From CAWHOW01 sp050013795 (GTDB lineage: Bacteria; Bacteroidota; Bacteroidia; Bacteroidales; CG2-30-32-10): 9,408 nt of DNA. The first letter of the stretch is position 1; the number at the start of each line of letters is the position of its first letter. This document shows, piece after piece, positions 6,601-9,408 of this stretch. The translations under genes were made by a program, and so were the position numbers. The notes under the pieces were generated by a model. That model saw only the letters and a program-made list of their open reading frames with translations, was not told where the DNA came from and did not search any database. The DNA is taken from NCBI GenBank assembly GCA_050013795.1, contig JBEKEO010000111.1, positions 1-9,408 on the forward strand. The letters are read 5' to 3'.

Positions 6601-7716
6601 TTAATACTTTATTATGTAATTTACATATACATTCTTCGGGCGTGTTTCGGCTGTAACGCGAGGAATTCCATTAACACCATCAGTTTTGAGCCTATCTGCT
6701 ACTAGATTTGCTGTAAAATTGAAGGTTGTTAGTGAAGAATATGATCCTGAATATCCCATTATACCAAAGCAGCAGCTGCTAGAGTTGCCATTAAATCCAT
6801 CAATAAGGAATTGATGCCCCTGAAAAGCATCATCTTGCAAACTTCCCACATTATTTCCTGTAGCGCCACCTGTATTGCTTGCAATACGTGTTGCAGCATC
6901 AGGGTCGGCAATGGTATCGCTTCTGGTGCCATTTGCTCCTCTTAAAAATACACCGCGCAAATCGGGAATATTAAAAGTTGTGGCATTATTACCGTAACCA
7001 AATGATACGCCAATTATATTGAATAAATTAGCATAAGTTGTCCTGCTAATGGCAGAACCATCGCAAAGCATCCATCCTGTCGGAGCAGTTGTACCAGTAT
7101 ATGGAACTATTGTGCCTGACGGAATACCATCAGGATTTGTGGGTCCGGTAGGTCCCATATCTCCGGTTGAACCTGTTGCTCCGGTTGTTCCGGCACCTGT
7201 TGGTCCCGTTGCTCCGGCGCCACCTGTTGGACCTGTTGCCCCGGTAGCTCCGTTTGTACCGTTAGTACCTGTTGGACCTGTTGCACCTGTTGCTCCACCG
7301 GTTCCTGAAGTGCTTGCATACATGGCAAATGGTACTGCCAGCAATTGCGAAGTCCCCATGCTGGTATAACTTGAACCTCCTGCTGGATCCATTTCAACTT
7401 TTAACCAGTAGGAACCGGTACTCCAGTCGATGGTGCCAAATGTACCCGTTACCACCGAACCCTGTCCAATAGCTACTGTAAATAATCCAAAATTATTGGT
7501 GGTTGTTGACTGTGTTTCTTCATAAACTAAGGTACCTGCAGAACTACCTTTCAATATTGATAACCTTAGACCGATGGCATGAGTTTTAATCAGGGCTCCT
7601 GTGTTATCCCTTGCTACTGCCTGGTAATTGAATGCCTGAGGCACCTGTGCGCTAAGTTCGCAAACGAACAATAGCATAAGCATTGCGCTTAATAATGTAA
7701 TGATTCTTTTTTTCAT
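6601..7716 (-). CDS. Collagen-like protein with phage tail collar domain
   Basis: A 371-residue protein, start ATG 7716. Residues 1-24 are a signal peptide (ending ELSAQ). Residues 25-135 form the VPQAFNYQAVARD...GTSQLLAVPFAMYAS domain shared with 4930-6531. Residues about 138-191 are Gly-X-Thr collagen-like repeats. Residues about 197-262 match the phage Tail Collar domain: IPSGTIVPYTG...APTGWMLCDGS, TTYANLFNIIG, FGYGNN..TFNIPDLRGVFLRG. The end ETRPKNVYVNYIIKY is also typical of tail-fibre and microcystin-dependent-protein-like tips. In phages this fold forms trimeric receptor-binding tips; here the signal peptide shows it is exported, so it is likely a trimeric surface fibre rather than a prophage gene, and no other phage genes are present. 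There is no T9SS sorting domain. It starts 23 bases after the stop of 7740-8264, with no terminator between, so the two are probably cotranscribed. Confidence 0.9.
   Translation of the reverse strand: MKKRIITLLSAMLMLLFVCELSAQVPQAFNYQAVARDNTGALIKTHAIGLRLSILKGSSAGTLVYEETQSTTTNNFGLFTVAIGQGSVVTGTFGTIDWSTGSYWLKVEMDPAGGSSYTSMGTSQLLAVPFAMYASTSGTGGATGATGPTGTNGTNGATGATGPTGGAGATGPTGAGTTGATGSTGDMGPTGPTNPDGIPSGTIVPYTGTTAPTGWMLCDGSAISRTTYANLFNIIGVSFGYGNNATTFNIPDLRGVFLRGANGTRSDTIADPDAATRIASNTGGATGNNVGSLQDDAFQGHQFLIDGFNGNSSSCCFGIMGYSGSYSSLTTFNFTANLVADRLKTDGVNGIPRVTAETRPKNVYVNYIIKY
7144..7296 (-). repeat. Collagen-like Gly-X-Thr coding repeat, shorter copy
   Basis: About 51 codons of Gly-X-Thr/Asn triplets (GATGATGPTGTNGTNG..., GAGTTGATGSTGDMGPTGPT). 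It is shorter than the tract in the paralogue at 5863-6117 and sits at the same point of the protein, between the shared N-terminal domain and the differing tip. Confidence 0.88.
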
Positions 7717-7739
7717 CGCTTAATCATGTTAGTTAATTA

Positions 7740-8264
7740 TTAATATACTAAATTTATTTTGTGATAACTTGAACTCTTTTCACCTTTGGAATTGGTGGTG
7801 GCAAGCTGCAATATATACATTCCCTGGCTGTATGCGCTGATGTCGAAATTAATGGTATTCAATCCTGCTGATTGAGTAACCTGCTTTTCCATCACCAGCT
7901 GTCCTGCCAGGTTGAATATCCTGATGCTTGTTCCGGAATGAGCGTTACCGGTAAAGCTTAATGCAAAACTCCCGTTAGTGGGGTTGGGATATATCAGGAA
8001 GTTACCCGAAACAACAGGTGTTTCAACAATGCCTACAGTATAATCTTCCGGCTGCTGGAAACCCTGTGTAAGGATATTAGCTGATTGAATAAAGGTTTGC
8101 ACCATGGTCATTTCGGCCACAGTGGTCGATAGCATACCGCTGCTATTGCTGTAAAATGCTCCCGAAGAAGAAATTACAGTCGGCGATAGTGTTTGCGATT
8201 GCACTGAAAAACCCAGTAATCCTAACACTGCAATTAAAATTAGTTTTCTTTTCATTTCATTCAT
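7740..8264 (-). CDS. Small secreted protein with T9SS type A sorting domain
   Basis: A 174-residue protein. ATG 8264 is taken as the start; ATG 8255 (MKRKLILIAVLG) is equally plausible. Residues 1-24 are a signal peptide ending VQSQ. Residues about 25-72 (TLSPTVISSSGAFY...LSTTVAEMTMVQTF...LTQGFQQPE) match a short module often found at the N-terminus of Bacteroidota sorting-domain proteins, ending in the QGFQQP motif; its function is unknown. Residues about 89-174 are a type A sorting domain (FLIYPNPTNGSFAL ... IRIFNLAGQLV ... ISAYSQGMYILQL), ending in NLVY rather than the KFVKE of the other three. It is the first gene of a probable transcript with 6601-7716 and perhaps 4930-6531. Because it is little more than a module plus a sorting signal, it might be a partner of the adjoining collar fibre; this is inference. 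Confidence 0.87.
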   Translation of the reverse strand: MNEMKRKLILIAVLGLLGFSVQSQTLSPTVISSSGAFYSNSSGMLSTTVAEMTMVQTFIQSANILTQGFQQPEDYTVGIVETPVVSGNFLIYPNPTNGSFALSFTGNAHSGTSIRIFNLAGQLVMEKQVTQSAGLNTINFDISAYSQGMYILQLATTNSKGEKSSSYHKINLVY

Positions 8265-8325
8265 TTAGTTAAACATTTTCTTTATTTACTTGATAAAAAA
8301 TATTCTAGTCGCCACTAAACATTGA

Positions 8326-8333
8326 CAAATGTA
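8326..8333 (-). promoter_or_regulatory. Possible -7 element for the 7740-8264 transcript
   Basis: Minus strand TACATTTG fits TAnnTTTG and ends 61 bases before ATG 8264. No TTG is found at the expected -33 distance (around 8353-8357), so the assignment is weak. The rest of the 218-base divergent region 8265-8482 is AT-rich and shows no other clear signal. Confidence 0.4.
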
Positions 8334-8482
8334 TAAATTATTTATGATTTATATTCATATTTTTATTTCTATTAAAATAATTTTCATCCTCACACAATAT
8401 TTCCCATCCAAAATACGTTATAGCAGAAAATATCTTAATAATATGCTAAACAACATGAAATAACCATTAAAACTTCAAAGCC

Positions 8483-8932
8483 ATGAAAAAAGAAGTAAAA
8501 ATAATGGACGACAGGATATTCATTACTTACGAAGGTAAGCTTAACATTCTATTTCTAAATGATATCCTTTTTTGCGAATCACTGTGTCATAACAGCGAAA
8601 TTTATTTCCATGCTTTTAAACCTTTATTTAACCCCAATGCTGCTAACACGCAGAAATTGCCGCTGCCGAAACAGGAAAACTTATTTTATCTGGATACCAT
8701 TAAGCCTTTGATTGCGCCGATTGGCATACATAACCTGGCATTGTTGCTGCCCGGTGATTCTTTTTGCAAAATTCACAGGAAATACATCGTTTATTTAGGC
8801 ATATTTAAGGATGCAACTATAGAAGCAGATAAAATTCTGTTCGGCGGGTATATTTTACGCATTTCACGGGAATATGCTGATGAATTCCTTGATAAACTGA
8901 AAAAATTTCATTTCCCCGCCAAGCCCGAATGA
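8483..8932 (+). CDS. Stand-alone LytTR-domain transcriptional regulator
   Basis: A 149-residue cytoplasmic protein without signal peptide or membrane segment. The whole chain is one LytTR DNA-binding domain. Residues about 11-45 give the first strands (RIFITYEGKLNILFLNDILFCES), residues 94-103 the signature FCKIHRKYIV (family form FxRxHRSYIVN), and residues 124-132 ILRISREYA (family form IPxSRRY). There is no response-receiver or sensor domain, unlike most LytTR regulators, and the stretch 46-70 is longer than usual. LytTR proteins bind pairs of 9-bp direct repeats spaced by 12-13 bp; such repeats lie 140 bases downstream at 9072-9143. ATG 8483 is used as the start; Met8 (8504) is an alternative. 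The gene is divergent from the secreted protein genes, so it could act on either side. No clear TAnnTTTG promoter was seen upstream. Confidence 0.88.
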   Translation: MKKEVKIMDDRIFITYEGKLNILFLNDILFCESLCHNSEIYFHAFKPLFNPNAANTQKLPLPKQENLFYLDTIKPLIAPIGIHNLALLLPGDSFCKIHRKYIVYLGIFKDATIEADKILFGGYILRISREYADEFLDKLKKFHFPAKPE

Positions 8933-9046
8933 GCTTACTAAAATAACTTCATTTCCAAATACTCTTTTATGGGTATCCTTTTTGCATTCAAAACATAAAA
9001 AAACAGGCTGTTTTCATAAAAACGTGACGAAAAGCTCTCTCTTTGA

Positions 9047-9069
9047 CCTGAATTTTTGCTAAAATCAGG
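9047..9069 (+). other. Small hairpin between the LytTR gene and the repeat array
   Basis: CCTGA-(A)-TTTT / AAAA-TCAGG makes a 9-bp stem with one bulged base and a TGCT loop. No T-run follows on the plus strand, so it is a poor terminator. It lies 114 bases after the LytTR stop and directly before the first array repeat. Confidence 0.35.
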
Positions 9070-9070
9070 G

Positions 9071-9154
9071 TACCGTTCGTGCACAAACAGCCTCCACTCG
9101 TGCTCAGGGGGCTACCATTCGTGCATATTTTGCCATATTTCGTGCTTTCGCTTT
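9071..9154 (+). promoter_or_regulatory. Four-copy 21-bp-spaced LytTR-like operator array
   Basis: The core TCGTGC occurs four times at an exact 21-bp step (TTCGTGC at 9076, 9118 and 9139; CTCGTGC at 9097). The extended 9-mers are ACCGTTCGT (9072-9080), TCCACTCGT (9093-9101), ACCATTCGT (9114-9122) and ATATTTCGT (9135-9143). The first fits the published LytTR half-site consensus [TA][AC][CA]GTTN[AG][TG] in full, the third at 8 of 9 positions, the others at 7 of 9. Sites of 9 bp every 21 bp leave 12-bp spacers, exactly the LytTR arrangement, and place all sites on one face of the helix. Between the repeats only a GGC-type trinucleotide is partly kept. The array ends about 80 bases before ATG 9224 and is likely to control that gene, probably by the neighbouring LytTR protein. 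Confidence 0.65.
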
Positions 9155-9223
9155 TTCGCGTTGTAATTTTACATTAACGTTTTTATACATAATGAAACAA
9201 GCACTAAAACGTACAGTTTAACA

Positions 9224-9408
9224 ATGAAAGCAAAAGGTAACATAATAACATTTAAAAGCAATACCGCAAAAAAGGAGGATAATAAAATGGTATTGGAAAT
9301 TAGCAGCATTAGACTGAACAGTTACAACACGACACTGAACAGTTACAACACGACACTGAACAGTCGCAACATGAAACTGAACAGTCACAACATGAAACTG
9401 AACTGTCA
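9224..9408 (+). CDS. Unknown protein with heptapeptide repeats (C-terminus outside window)
   Basis: An open frame of 61 codons that runs off the right end. It begins MKAKGNIITFKSNTAKK, and from codon 31 it consists of seven-residue repeats: LNSYNTT twice, LNSRNMK, LNSHNMK, then LNC. There is no signal peptide and no recognisable family. Two starts are possible: ATG 9224, or ATG 9287 (codon 22), which is preceded by an unusually good Shine-Dalgarno AAGGAGG (9272-9278) at 8 bases. The frame with TEQLQHD heptads is blocked by two TAG codons just upstream, and the third plus frame has a TGA in every unit. A minus-strand frame is also open across this stretch because the repeat length is a multiple of three, so coding on the plus strand is likely but not certain. 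The context (LytTR gene and operator-like array upstream) suggests a regulated gene. Confidence 0.55.
   Translation, partial: MKAKGNIITFKSNTAKKEDNKMVLEISSIRLNSYNTTLNSYNTTLNSRNMKLNSHNMKLNC
9272..9289 (+). promoter_or_regulatory. Strong Shine-Dalgarno site before ATG 9287
   Basis: AAGGAGG (9272-9278), 8-base spacer, ATG 9287-9289. This is textbook spacing and is not found before the other genes here, as usual for Bacteroidota. It favours 9287 as a true, or additional, start of the repeat gene. Confidence 0.45.
9314..9408 (+). repeat. 21-bp tandem repeat, four full units plus part of a fifth
   Basis: Units start at 9314, 9335, 9356, 9377 and 9398, each beginning CTGAACAGT (the fifth CTGAACTGT). 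Units 1 and 2 are identical and units 3 and 4 differ at a single base, so the array looks built by recent duplication in pairs. The period equals seven codons, so copy changes keep the frame. The array continues beyond the window. Confidence 0.92.

Noticed and set aside
7107..7397. Minus-strand frame with Gln-Gln-Val repeats inside the collar gene
   Set aside because: Out-of-frame reading of the same collagen repeat, lying wholly inside a well-supported gene.
6601..7716. Prophage remnant, because of the tail collar domain
   Set aside because: The protein has a signal peptide and a Bacteroidota-specific N-terminal domain, and no other phage genes are near.
8998..9015. AAAACA-GGC-TGTTTT hairpin as terminator of the LytTR gene
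   Set aside because: Only six mostly A-T pairs with a short T-run; too weak to call.
9161..9191. Promoter TTG-N20-TATACATA in front of the repeat gene
   Set aside because: Position is good, but the -7 element matches TAnnTTTG poorly; left as a possibility for a LytTR-activated promoter that needs help.
9314..9408. CRISPR array
   Set aside because: The 21-bp units follow each other with no spacers, and no cas genes are present.

Overview
The window looks like a Bacteroidota (Bacteroidetes) chromosome segment. Three kinds of evidence support this. Four of the proteins end in type A sorting domains of the type IX secretion system (T9SS), with xYPNPxxxxxTI cores and conserved C-terminal tails. 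Several promoters fit the Bacteroidota form TTG-N19/20-TAnnTTTG. Almost no start codon has a Shine-Dalgarno sequence. Base composition is AT-rich and no RNA genes are seen. I cannot name the species.

Positions 1-8264 are all on the minus strand and encode secreted or surface proteins. Read in transcription order (right to left) they are: a small T9SS-sorted protein (7740-8264); a collagen-like protein with a phage-tail-collar tip (6601-7716); a second collagen-like protein with a predicted beta-helix tip (4930-6531); a seven-bladed YVTN beta-propeller with Ig-like domains and a sorting domain (2851-4683); a FISUMP-domain lipoprotein-like secreted protein (1699-2643; no lipobox seen); a secreted calcineurin-like phosphoesterase (286-1488); and the first 56 codons of a second YVTN propeller (1-168). 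Most are single-gene units, each with its own promoter and terminator. Four terminators share the same stem, GGGCTTCGC/GCGAAGCCC. Only the first three genes look like a possible operon, with that hairpin placed inside it.

Positions 8265-8482 form a divergent, AT-rich promoter region. On the plus strand follows a small regulator consisting of a single LytTR DNA-binding domain (8483-8932). After it, at 9072-9143, lie four direct repeats of a (A/T)CC(G/A)TTCGT-type site with an exact 21-bp period. That is the geometry expected of LytTR binding sites. They stand about 80 bp before a plus-strand reading frame (9224 to the window end) that carries its own 21-bp tandem repeats encoding heptapeptides (LNSYNTT type).

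The best candidate for an undescribed system is this right edge: a LytTR-only regulator, a four-site operator-like array, and a short-repeat gene that continues past the window. The minus-strand block also shows repeated reuse of modules: signal peptides, sorting domains, intergenic promoter segments and terminators all occur as recognisable copies.
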